Origin: Ophiocordyceps camponoti-saundersi (nom. inval.)
Taxonomy: Eukaryota; Ascomycota; Sordariomycetes; Hypocreales; Ophiocordycipitaceae
NCBI GenBank assembly: GCA_003339415.1
Contig: PDHQ01000259.1
Span: forward strand, 1 to 50,050
Length of the DNA: 50,050 bases
Direction of reading: 5' to 3'
Shown here piece by piece: positions 11,888 to 21,747 of this stretch. The translations under genes were made by a program, and so were the position numbers. The notes below the pieces were generated by a model that was given only the letters and a program-made list of their open reading frames with translations, was not told the DNA's origin and did no database searches. How positions within the stretch are numbered: position 1 is the stretch's first letter; each line of letters begins with the position of its first letter.

Positions 11888-12760
11888 TAAAGCTTTTAGG
11901 ACTATTAAGGGAAATTATAATAGTTTTAAGCTTTTCTCGAAACTAAGTAATATAATTAGGAGGGAGTATATATTTAAAATTATTAAACGCCCCCGAGTTT
12001 CGGTATTCGGCTATCCTACTAGGGTAAGTAGCTAGAAAGGTTTATAAGAGGCCTTATTACTAAGTTAAAAAGTTTAAGCGGTATTCCGTAAGGCAGTTAA
12101 TCTTTTATTACGAGTCCTATTAGCCTCTAAATAAGGGGAAAAGTTTAACTAATTTTAAAGATAAAGGATTTACGAATATAGTTAGATTATTATAGCACGT
12201 AACCCCTATAATATATTTATAGTAGTTAAAGTCGCTAAAGGAGAGGCTATAATTATAGTTTAGTTTATACTAGGATCCGGGTTTAATTAGTAATAATATA
12301 TCTTTAATATAAGTCTTATTAATTGCCGAAAAGTCTAGCTATAAGCTTTAAATATATATAGTAAGGAAGGATCGTATTATAGAATAAAGTCTTTTATATT
12401 ATATATAAGCACGTAAAAGTATATACGTATATAAAGAGAAAGGATAAAGAAAAAGAAAAACTTATAAGTAAAATCGTAGTAAAATATATATATAAAGGGA
12501 TATGCTAATAGAGATATAAGGGGATTATAAGATTATAGTAAGGATAAATTATAATTCTTAGTTATTTTGCTAAGTATTATTTATATTTAATTTTACTTTA
12601 TAAGAAGGTATATTAAGTTTTACGGGAAGTAACTATATATAGCTAAGTAAGCGGCTTATACTAGATATTATAAGGAGTATAGGCCCGATAATAGCATATA
12701 GCTAACGTTAGTAAAGTATATAAAATTATAAGTAAAAAGGTTTAAAGGGTTTATTTTTAG

Positions 12761-13080
12761 AAATATTTATTAAAAAATGCGATTATATACCTAGGCGGGA
12801 GTATAACTAAAGTTTATATAGGGAAAAATAACGAATTAAAAGTATATTTAAATATATATATTAAAGAAAAGAAAGTAAGGATATATTACGCGTTTAGTAA
12901 GTATAAGGTAAGAAAAGTAAGTAGAGATAAGTATTATTTATTTATAGTAGCTTATAAAGGCAAGCGCTAATAAGCCTAGTTAGAGTTTAATTTAATATAT
13001 ATAAGGTAGGTTAAACCTATTATTAATATTATCCTTATATACTCTTATTTTCTAAGAGCTATAATTTAATTCTTCTACTA
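12761..13080 (+). pseudogene. Coding relic with 69-codon stop-free stretch
   Basis: The plus frame is open from 12,761 to 12,967 without a stop. It reads KYLLKNAIIYLGGSITKVYI, then GKNNELKVYLNIYIKEKKVR and RKVSRDKYYLFIVAYKGKR. The register goes on to about 13,078 with LEFNLIYIR and VKPIINIILIYSYFLRAII and a few TAA/TAG. The amino-acid pattern (alternating basic and hydrophobic) looks like a real globular protein after RIP. The relation to the relic at 11,690 is unknown; the frames are the same modulo 3 but the DNA between is poor. Confidence 0.45.
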
Positions 13081-13427
13081 AATTATCTAACTTTTCTTTT
13101 TTCTATTATATATATACGTAAGGAAAAAAAATATAAAAGGCTATAAAGAGATAATTTTAGTATAGTAAGGGAACTAATAGATTAAGAAAGAAATAATAAC
13201 TACGTTAAAAGAGGAGGGCGGTTATGCTTATTTTAACCTAAAATAATAATTTATATAAAATAAGGGGGGGGTCGTGCTAAATAGTGCTAGTAGCTATATT
13301 AGTTATATCTTTAATAGCAGGGCGTTAAGAATGCTGAAATATATATTATAAAACCCTATATAATTTTTTTAATATTTTTTTTTATAAGTATAAATATAGA
13401 AATATATATATATATTATAGATAGATA
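13081..13427. other. RIPed spacer, nothing recognised
   Basis: AT-rich DNA with a short G run (13,264-13,270) and a small patch with surviving CAG/TGC around 13,274-13,341. No frame, repeat or RNA gene that I can support. Confidence 0.35.
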
Positions 13428-14049
13428 CTTTAGCGACGGTAGCAGAGACGATAAAGAAAGATATATATTAGCCTTACTTAGGGTAAAATAAAAGGTATAG
13501 AAACGGTTAAATTAAATAGTTCCGGAACCCTTTTTTTCCTTTTAAAGTTTATAATAATAAGAATATAAAAAGCGGTTAAGATAGGATAGGAATTATTATA
13601 ATACTAAATATATAGTATAGATTAGTTTCTATTAAGGGAGGAAGGAATTAACTAATAATTAGTCCTTAACCTTATTTTTATAACTATCCTAAAAATTATA
13701 AATTATAAGTTAAGTCTTAAAGAGAACTTATAGTAAAACTCTACTAAATAGAATTATAACCTTATTCTAAATACTAGAATTTAATACTATAAATTACTAA
13801 TTTATATACTTCTTTTATAATTTTCTATTTTTAGTAAAATAGTTCCCTCCTTCTTTTTCCTTATTCCTCTTATCTTTATATAGAAATCCGACTTCTTATC
13901 GCTTTTTTTATAAAGAATTACTATCTAGCTTATCCTTAAAAAGCTAAAGATTACCCCTTATATTATCTAAAAGCTATAGTTAAATAAGAAGTTACGCCCC
14001 TAAGGTATTTACTATACTCGCTAAAAGTATCCTTCTTCCCGCGCTAAAC
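13428..14049 (+). mobile_element. Family A DNA transposon (non-autonomous, TIR/TA type), copy 1
   Basis: About 620 bp, found six times in the window. The 5' end is CTTTAGCGACGG, the 3' end GCGCTAAA, imperfect inverted repeats of the consensus CTTTAGCGG...CCGCTAAAG. The 5' end follows a TA. Internal landmarks shared by all copies are TTAATTAAATAGTTCC-like sequence near the left end, TTTCCCTCGAGAAAGGA in the middle, TTATAAGTTAAGTCTTA, and CTTTATATAGAAA on the right. No coding capacity is seen. Terminal repeats plus TA flanks suggest a Tc1/mariner-like or other TA-targeting non-autonomous element; the autonomous partner is not in the window. The copy is heavily RIPed. Confidence 0.66.
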
Positions 14050-14314
14050 TATAATATTAGATTCCGAGATTACTATAATATTATCTTAAGTTAGTTATTA
14101 TAAGCCGATATATATATATATATATATATATTAGAGTTTAGTTTATTATAAAGGAGAAAAGGAGTAAGTATATTAGTAAAGGAAGAATATATAGGGAGTA
14201 AGCGCAGAGTTATATAAGGGGGGGGGAGTTCTTAGATAACGGTAGTTTTTAGAGATAAGAGTAAGGCTCTAGCTATAGTCGATTTTACGAGGTAGAAGTT
14301 ATCTAATAAAGGGT
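14050..14314. other. Spacer between two family A copies, with a TA dinucleotide run
   Basis: Contains a (TA)n run at about 14,109-14,131 and a purine-rich patch with an 8-9 base G run near 14,219. No gene seen. It separates two adjacent family A copies in the same orientation. Confidence 0.4.
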
Positions 14315-14945
14315 AGTTTAATAGCGGTAATAGTAATACCTAAGGAAGGTAAGCGCTATACGAATATAAAATACTAATAGAGGCTTACGCTAAGATAGAT
14401 TAAATAGTTGTTAGTACTTTTTTATCTCCTAATACCTTATATAAATAAGGGTAATAAAAGGCGCTTAAGATAAGATAGCGGTTATTATAAAATATATAAT
14501 ACTATTTAGTTTCCCTCGAGAAAGGAAGAATTAAGCTAGTTATTAGCCCTAAAGCTTATCTTTATAGTATTCCTAAAAGTTATATATTATAAGTTAAGTA
14601 TTAGAGAGGGCTTATAAGTAAAACTTTACTAAATAGAATTAGAGATTTACTTCGAACCTTAAACTTTTATATAGTAAGTAAGTAAATTAACTATTATTAT
14701 AAAGTTTTAAAAGTTTAGTTAGATAGTTCCTATACCTTTATCTCTCCCCTTCCTATCTTTATATAGAAAATAAATATATTATTACTTTTATAATAGAGGA
14801 TACTAATAAAGCTTATTACCGTATATAATATAATTATATATCCTAATATATATAAGTTAAAGAAAATAGTTATATAAAGAAGTATATAAATATCGTAGGT
14901 ATTTACTATAAAGTAAACTTAACTATATAGTTTTTATTTTATAGC
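14315..14945 (+). mobile_element. Family A DNA transposon, copy 2
   Basis: Starts with TTTAATAGCGG (RIPed form of the CTTTAGCGG end) and can be followed through AGTTTCCCTCGAGAAAGG, TATAAGTTAAGTATTAGAG and TATCTTTATATAGAAAA to a degraded right end near TTTTATAGCT. This is the most diverged copy, especially in its right third, where only GTATTTACTATA-like sequence aligns. It lies 265 bp from copy 1 in direct orientation. Confidence 0.55.
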
Positions 14946-15160
14946 TAGAGTATATTTATAACTACTATTAAAATATATAGCTTTTAAGCTAGTAATAAAA
15001 GAATTTTATACTATTACTTAAAAGTAATAATTATTACTATTTATATAAAAATATTATATTAATTATTAATATATTAACTATTAATATTTTTATTATTAAT
15101 ATTTTTATTATTAATATATTCTTTTTATAGTTTATTAGTAAATATTTTATTAATATTTAG

Positions 15161-15490
15161 TTACTTATTATAAGCGACTAAGGTTATAAAACGTCGCGTA
15201 AACGCTATAATAATTAAGTTTTAGTTAGGACTTAGATCCTTAGGGGGTAAGCTAGTTTTCTTCCTCTTATTAATTTCTATAGCTTTAATAGTAAGCTTCT
15301 TTATACGGGTAATCCGAGCACGGGCTTTCGTCTTCTCTTTTTAGGAATCTTCTAATTCTTCTCGATCTATCTGCTATTACTTTACCCTTTTAGTATAGAA
15401 ATTTCTTAGTATTATATTCTTTACTTTATAAACTTAGCGGGCTTTTTATAATATTATAGATAGGTATAATAGCTCGCTTAATATAGAGCG
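15161..15490 (-). pseudogene. Coding relic with basic C-terminal half, minus strand
   Basis: A minus-strand frame of about 110 codons with six internal TAA/TAG (5-6%) and no frameshift, ending in TAA (complement of 15161-15163). It contains NIILRNFYTKRVK, QIDREELEDS, KEKTKARARITRIKKLTIKA and EINKRKKTSLPPKDLSPN. The long run of Lys/Arg suggests a nucleic-acid-binding or nuclear protein tail. I do not recognise the family. It lies between two family A copies, in DNA that is otherwise featureless from 14,946 to 16,219. Confidence 0.52.
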
Positions 15491-15940
15491 TTATTTAGGC
15501 GAAAGAAGGATAAATTAGCGTTAGTTTTTTAGTATTTTTATAATAAGGGGAGGTATAGAAATAAAGGATATATCGGGTAGCGAGTATATATAAGTTACGG
15601 AGTAATATTATATATATATATAAGTATCTATCGTAGTAAGATATTTTATAAGAAAATATATTAGGGTTTATGCGTAAAATTATATTAAGGTAATAAAAAT
15701 AAATATTATTTATTATTAAGATTATAATTATAATATAAGGATAATAATAGAGAGGCGAAATATAAAAGGGAGAACGAAGAAATATATTAGAAGGAAAATA
15801 AAAGTAAAAGGGAATATATAATAAGGTAAAGGTAATATAAAATATTAAGATTACTATATAGAGTTTTATCTAGTTAGAATATAGGTTTATAACTAGCTCT
15901 TATATATATATATATAGTAATTAGAGAGAGAATTAGTAAT

Positions 15941-16027
15941 ATTATAAGTAGGGAAGATTATAAGTTATACTATAATTAGGGAAAACTATAAGTTATACTA
16001 TAAGTAGGAAAGATTAAGATATAACTT
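15941..16027 (+). repeat. 28-bp tandem repeat, about three units
   Basis: Two full 28-bp units (15,951-15,978 and 15,979-16,006) and flanking partial units share GGGAARAYTATAAGTTATAC. The unit is unrelated to the 36-bp satellite. Apart from this, 15,491-16,219 holds AT-rich DNA with no gene. Confidence 0.55.
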
Positions 16028-16219
16028 ATAAATTTATAATAAAATAAAAAGAGAGATAAGTAGTAAGGCGAGTATATATAGGGTATATTAAGGAAAAGAG
16101 ATAGCGATATTAAGAAGAAATAATAAGTATAAGAGTATATAGGTATAGATTATAAAGGATACCTTTAAGGATTATATTAATAGTAAACTAATAAACTATA
16201 GTTAAGGAGTTATTAGGTA

Positions 16220-16861
16220 TTTTATAGCGATAGTAGCAGAGATCCCTAAAGGGGAAACCGTATTAGCCTTATATAGGGAGCTATTAGAGGCTTATATAAA
16301 ATTTAATTAAATAATCTCTTAACCTTTTTTTTTATTTTAAGAGATCTAAGTATTAAGATATAAAGAGCGGTTAAGAGAGGATAAGAACTATAACTAAGTA
16401 TAAAGCGTAAATTAGTTTCCCTTAGGCTAAGAGAGAGGAAGGAATTAATAAAAAATTAGCTCTTAACCTTATCTTAATAGCTATTAAAAAAGTCGTTAAT
16501 CGTAAGTAATATCTTAGAGAAGAGTTATAATAAAACTTTACTAAATAAAATTATAGCTTTTTTTTTAAATATTATATTTTTATACGATAAATTGCTAATT
16601 AAAACTTTATTCTTAAAGTTTTAAATACTTTATTAAATAGTTTTCTTTTTTTTTTTCTTATTTCTTTTATTTTTATATAAAAAATCGCCTTTCTATTATT
16701 TTCCTAATAGAGAATTTCGATCTAGCTTATCCCCCTATAGCTAGAGATCCCCCTTATATTAGTTAAAGATTATAATTACCTAGGATTAAGAGTTATAGTT
16801 CTTCGTATATAGGTATCTAGCTATTTACTTACTTAATTATACTACTTTAATACGCTATAAA
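16220..16861 (+). mobile_element. Family A DNA transposon, copy 3
   Basis: The ends are TTTTATAGCG and CGCTATAAA, a clear inverted pair that is the RIPed form of CTTTAGCGG...CCGCTAAAG. TA flanks it on both sides (16,218-16,219 and 16,862-16,863), the best evidence for a TA target duplication in this family. Internal landmarks (TTAATTAAATAATC, GAATTAATAAAAAATTAGC, GATCCCCCTTATATTAG) follow the family order. It stands at the left of a composite that continues with module D, the 36-bp minisatellite and block B. Confidence 0.66.
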
Positions 16862-18279
16862 TAGCGAAGCTTATTTAAGCTCCTTTTTAAAATAGCTATA
16901 ATTATATAATAGAAAGTTCTCTTTAATCTTAATTTTCACTTTAGATTTACGATATCTTCGTACTTTTAGCTATTAAGTATATTTATTATAAGAAATATCC
17001 TTTATAACTAATAAAATCCTATTAACTAAAGAGTATATCTTAGTTATCTAGCCCGGATATTTTTCTTTTACTTAATACCTATCTTAAATTCTATCTATTC
17101 GATAAAATATATTCCTATAAATATTATATATATAATTAATAAGACACTTTCTACTAAGAGGATAATAGTTTCTAACTATCCTCTATTAAAATAGAGTAAT
17201 AGCTTTTAACTATTAAACTCTTTAACTTAAATATACTTATTAATATTTAAATAGATATTATAATAACTTAGCAAAACGCTTACTCTAAACCTAAGTATAA
17301 AGGAAGAATATACTAATAAGAGGCTATAATATCTAGCTACTATAGCTTTATAAGCTATTACTAATATATAACTAAAGCTTACTAAGGTATTACTAGTCGA
17401 TATAAACTTATTATTACTAATAACTATTAACTATTACCTTATAAGAGATTACTAAGCTTAAATAAATAACTATTTTAAAAACGCTTAACTTTAGCGATAG
17501 TTAACTTAGAAATAATAAGGATATAATAATATATAAGTAATATACTTACTTAAAAAAAAAACGTTAAGGCTATCGCTTAAGCTATAATATATTAATATTT
17601 ATTAATATTAATTAAAAGGAGAGATTTAAAAAAAATAATATTAAGATTACTTAAATCTAAACTTCTAATATAGTTAGAGATAATTTTATAAAACCTCTTT
17701 AAGGATAATTATCTAAGGAGTTCGAAACTAAACTTATATTTAGAGGCAAAGTTATCTAACTCCTAGTTATTAATATACTTCTTTTTTATTATTATATTTT
17801 TTTTTTTATTTTTACTTATATTTTATATTATTTTTTACGTAAGTATTATTTTTATATTTATTATATATTATCTTTTTTTTCTCTATATAAAGGAGAAGTT
17901 ACCTCCTAAACCGATATCTTTTCTCCGCGTTTACCTAAGCTTATTAAGCTATAGTTAAAGTAAAAAGGTACGATATACCCCCTAGCTATTATATAGAGTA
18001 CTTAAGATACTCCGGTAAGAGGAGACTAACTTACCTATTTAGAGGCTTAGGGGAATACTTAAGTTTTATAATCTCTTTATCCTCCGTAATATTATCGTTA
18101 TCGGCGATTATATTAGTAAGCTATATTATCGTTTTAGTTATTTTTATTAAACGCTAGAAAGAATATTATTACTTAAGGCTAGCTTATAAATAGCTTATAT
18201 AAGCGCTATATTAAAAGCTAGGAAATAATATATAATATTAAAATAGATATATTTTAGTTTTTAGATAGCTATACTTTTA
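16862..18279. other. RIPed spacer between family A copy 3 and module D
   Basis: About 1.4 kb with very few CA/TG. It contains a small imperfect hairpin (17,159-17,184, GAGGATA against TATCCTC). I found no reading frame clearly better than its alternatives. The corresponding gap at the 46-kb copy is only about 0.7 kb. Confidence 0.35.
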
Positions 18280-18760
18280 GTAAGGCGTAGTATTTTAATT
18301 ATTATAACTTTATATAACTAAAACCTTAAAATATATATAGCTACGTATAATTTAAATAGCTACTAGCTAAGTAGATATAGTAATCTTAGCTAAAAGAATA
18401 ATATTTCTTATAGGTAGCGTAAGTGCCTATTATTCTAATATTTATAGAAGAAGAAAAATATATTATTTTAGGTTATATATAAAATCCGCAAGTAAATACT
18501 TATATTAATACTAAAAGCGTTTATTATAGCTAATATTAGCATATATATAGTTAGAATTTTAAGGAGGCGATAACGCCTTTCTAGTACGCTATAATCGAGA
18601 GTAGAAAAAAATTCTATATTTCTTTTCTTATAAAAAAATCTATATAAGAAAAAAAAAAAGGAAGAGGATAAAGGAAGAAGGAAGAAGAAAAGAGAGAGAG
18701 GAAGAGAAGAGGGCGTTTTATACCTTACCTAAATAACTTATTTAATATAACTAGTTTAAT
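18280..18760 (+). repeat. Module D, copy 1
   Basis: Matches 47,790-48,300 in order: TAATCTTAGCTAAAAGAATAA, ATAAAATCCGCAAG (here) or ATAAAATCCGTAAG, AGCGTTTATTATAGCTA, GGAGGCGATA then CTTT, then a long purine tract (18,640-18,712), then ACCTAAATAACTTA. In both places it lies downstream of a family A element. No coding frame seen. Confidence 0.62.
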
Positions 18761-18763
18761 AGG

Positions 18764-19113
18764 TGCAAAAAAGCAGTAAATAGTAACGGGTTTATTTACT
18801 AGGGGATAAGAAGAGTAGTAAACGGGTTTATCCTAAAAAAAATAGTTAATAAGTTTATACCTTATAAAATAAGAATAGCAGTTAACGGTTTTATTCCTTA
18901 AGGGAGAAGAATAATATTTAATAAGTTTATCCCTTAGGGCTTAGGGGATAAGAATAGTAGTTAACGGTTTTATACCTTAGAGGATAAGAATAGTATTTAA
19001 TAAGTTTATCCCTTAGGGGAGAAGAATAGTATTTAAGAGGTTTATCCCTTAATAGATAAGATAAGTAGTTAATAAGTTTATCCCCTAAGGGATAAGATAA
19101 GTAGTTAACGGGT
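18764..19113 (+). repeat. 36-bp minisatellite, short block 1 (about 9-10 units)
   Basis: Diverged units of the same 36-bp repeat that forms the large array at 32,280-35,250: AAGAGTAGTAAACGGGTTTA, then TCCC..., and GGGATAAGAATAGTAGTTAA. Some units are shortened or altered. The block is sandwiched between module D and block B. Confidence 0.7.
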
Positions 19114-19800
19114 TTCTATTATACTAGTATTACTATTTAGTACTAAATACTAGCGCGGTAAATAGGTAAATATAGGAGATATAAAAGCATTATTCGGATA
19201 AATTTACCTAAATAGTTAAGTAATATAATAACTAAGACTATACGTCCCTTAGCCTATATATAGATATTATACTATAATGCGTTTTATAAATAGTATTTTG
19301 CAGATCGTATCTAAATATAGGAACTCCTAAAAATATTACGATATATAAGGAGCTACTTTAAAGCTATCTAAGTAATAAGTTTATAATTAAGCTTACGAAA
19401 GAATATAAGCATAACTATAAAACCTTTATAAAAAAACTAAAAGATAATTTAAGATTTCTCTTATAGAAGAAGTAATAGAGAGTTATTATAAACTAAGCCG
19501 AGAATATAAAAAATATATAAAGTTAAAGTAAGTAGAATTCTTATTAGCCGAGGATAATAGTAGCTAATTAATCTCTTTCTAATAGCTAAGGGAGAATATT
19601 ACTAGCTATAGAAGAAATATAGCAGCTATTAACTAAGATACTATTAGTAAATTTATTTTTAGGTTTATCGTCTACTTAGCTAATTACGCTATAAGAGATA
19701 AGATATATTAAGAAATCGTCCTTAAACTTATTTTAATTTATTAAGTTTATTAGCTACCTTAAAATAGACTATTATAGAACTTTAAAAAAGGGGTATTAAC
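19114..19800 (+). pseudogene. Block B, copy 1, partly coding
   Basis: Duplicated at 25,636-26,034 plus 27,012-27,310. The left half shares GGTTTCTATTATACTAGTA-like sequence, ACTAAATACTAGCG and GCTATCTAAGTAATAAGTTT. The right half (19,540-19,800) has a plus frame, shared with the other copy, that gives NITSYRRNIAAIN here and NITYYKVNIIGIN there, then YLANYAIRDKIY against LANYAKRNEIY, then IVLKLILIY against IVLRAILIYLVYRLPY. This is therefore a relic of a protein-coding segment. Function unknown. Confidence 0.5.
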
Positions 19801-20070
19801 GAAGGTATAATAGCTAGCGTTATCCGGATTTCGGTTTCTTAAGCTAATATACCGTAAGTATAAGATAAAGTAAACGATAAATTTAAATCCCTCGTTTCTA
19901 TAATTATATACGCTAGTAAGCTAATAGTATATTAATATAGTTCTATACTTTTAAAAATATTAAATAAGATTAACCTTAAAAGAATAGTTTTTAGGGATTA
20001 TTTTAAAAAGTTCTATTAAGCGGAAAATAAATAGTAGTCCTCTAACTTAAATAACTAGCTTCTATAAGGG

Positions 20071-20487
20071 AAAATACCCCCCTCCGTTAAAACTACTACC
20101 CTTCTAGCTAAGGAGGAATTTAACGCCGAAATAAATAAAAATTAGGTTTTAAGCACTAAAACCCTTAATTAAATAGTTTTAAGGAGTTATATATCTCCTA
20201 GTAACTAAACTAATAAAGTAGTTATTAGGGACGGTCTCCTCGATACTTAGACTAAGCTAAAAAAACTACCCTTAAGGTTTAGCTCCCTTAGATTACTAAA
20301 GTAAAAAAAGCCCTTTATATTAAAGCTATCTTATAGTTATTATATAAGCTTTAAATACCCGTAACCTTTCTTACTTAATATTTATAAGGAGGAAGGGGAA
20401 GGTATTTTAGTTTAGATAATATACTTAAACGAAGGTACGATAACTTTTCTTTATTTTAACTTCTTTACCGGACCCTTATACTTATAA
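20071..20487 (+). pseudogene. Coding relic, plus strand, convergent with the next relic
   Basis: A plus frame of about 137 codons with seven internal TAA/TAG (5%) and a double stop (TAATAA) at 20,485-20,490. It reads TTTLLAKEEFNAEINKN, then VVIRDGLLDT, KLPLRFSSLRLLK and, near the end, LNEGTITFLYFNFFTGPLYL. Its 3' end overlaps the 3' end of the minus-strand relic by about 60 bp, a tail-to-tail arrangement. I do not recognise the family. Confidence 0.5.
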
Positions 20488-21495
20488 TAAATTACTTTAC
20501 TCTAATTTTAGAACCTTTTAAGCCTGCTCCTTAATATTAGGCTACTTATTGCCCTCTCTAAGCTCTAAACTATCGTCTAGGAACGGATTTAGTATATCCT
20601 TAATTAAGCGAGGCGTAACTTAAGGATTTAGATAATCCTCGTATATAACGGAGTTAGTAAAAATATCCTAGCTACCGATAAAGTAACTTACTATCTATAA
20701 AGCTTTACTAATCTCTGCCTTATAAGCGTACTTAGAGTGCCGATATTAATTATAAGTAGCCGCCCTAGTCCTATTTTAAATATAATTAGAATAACTATAA
20801 CCCTCTTAGCCGTATATTAAAACGCACTTATAAAATAGCGTTAATATATATTCTTTATAATAAGTAATAGTTATTATTTATAATTATAGGTAATAAGTAT
20901 ATAACCTTAGGTTACGTTAACTAAAGATTAAGATAAGAAAAGCTTTATAATATTTAAGGCGTTTCCCTTAGATTAAATAGTTAAAGAAAAAGCCCTCTAG
21001 GTGCGCGATCTTAGTTAGGATATAAGTAACTTAGGGTTCCCCTAATATCTTCTTCTAATACTCTCTCTCTCTAACCTTAATAAAGTAATAAAGAAAAAAC
21101 TTAAGAGGAGATATAGTACCTATTTCTATCTTAATAAAAGCCGGGGCTTCCTAAGGAACTTTCTTATAGAAAGCTATCTTAATAAATATAGGAACGCTAA
21201 AATGCCTAATGTTAACGCCTCCCTTATACTAAATCTTAAGGTAGGCGTAAATCTAAGCAGAGAAAATTAGTCTTAATATCCGGAATTATTTAATTAAAAT
21301 ACTTACGCGTATATATTTAGGGTAAGGAAAAGTTTTTAGTGCTATACGGCCTTATTAGCCTAAGCTTAATAAGACGCTTATATCTTCGGTATCTAACTTA
21401 CGTAAGATAAGGTTATAAATATTAGGGAGATATTTCTTTTTCTCTTTAATTATCTCCTTTTCCGTTAACTTAGACGCTATCGCGATTAAAGATTC
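20425..21495 (-). pseudogene. ~357-codon coding relic of unknown function, minus strand
   Basis: A minus-strand frame with 23 internal TAA/TAG in about 357 codons (6.4%) and no frameshift. It opens with ASKLTEKEIIKEKKKYLPNI and YNLILRKLDTEDISVLLSLG, passes HFSVPIFIKIAFYKKVP and HLEGFFFNYLI, then GKRLKYYKAFLILIF, RTRAATYN, and ends SGKEVKIKKSYRTF. Frequent stops where Gln or Trp would be fit RIP of a once intact gene. There is no transmembrane or signal region I would trust, because RIP inflates Ile, Leu and Tyr. It could be a captured host gene or the second protein of a large mobile element. I cannot choose. Confidence 0.58.
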
Positions 21496-21747
21496 TTATT
21501 ACTATTAACGCGTTTAAGTTAAGTAAGTAAAGAAAGAAAAAAAAGAGAGGGAGAGGACGAGGGCAATATAAATAGTAAGCTAATAATTATTTATTCCTAA
21601 TTAGGAAGGAGCCCTCCCCGCTCTTCCTTTCGCGATATCGTAATACTAACTAAAATATAGAGTAGTAAGCTTAAGAACTAAGGTAGCGAATAATAATAAA
21701 ATAATACGACGCGTTTTTCCTCTTTTCCTATATATACCCTCTTTTTC

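Noticed and set aside
11690..12307. RecQ-like helicase with a GTGETG nucleotide-binding loop
   Set aside because: GTGETG does not fit GxxxxGK[ST], no DEAH/DEAD motif follows, and the downstream frame has about 10% stops.
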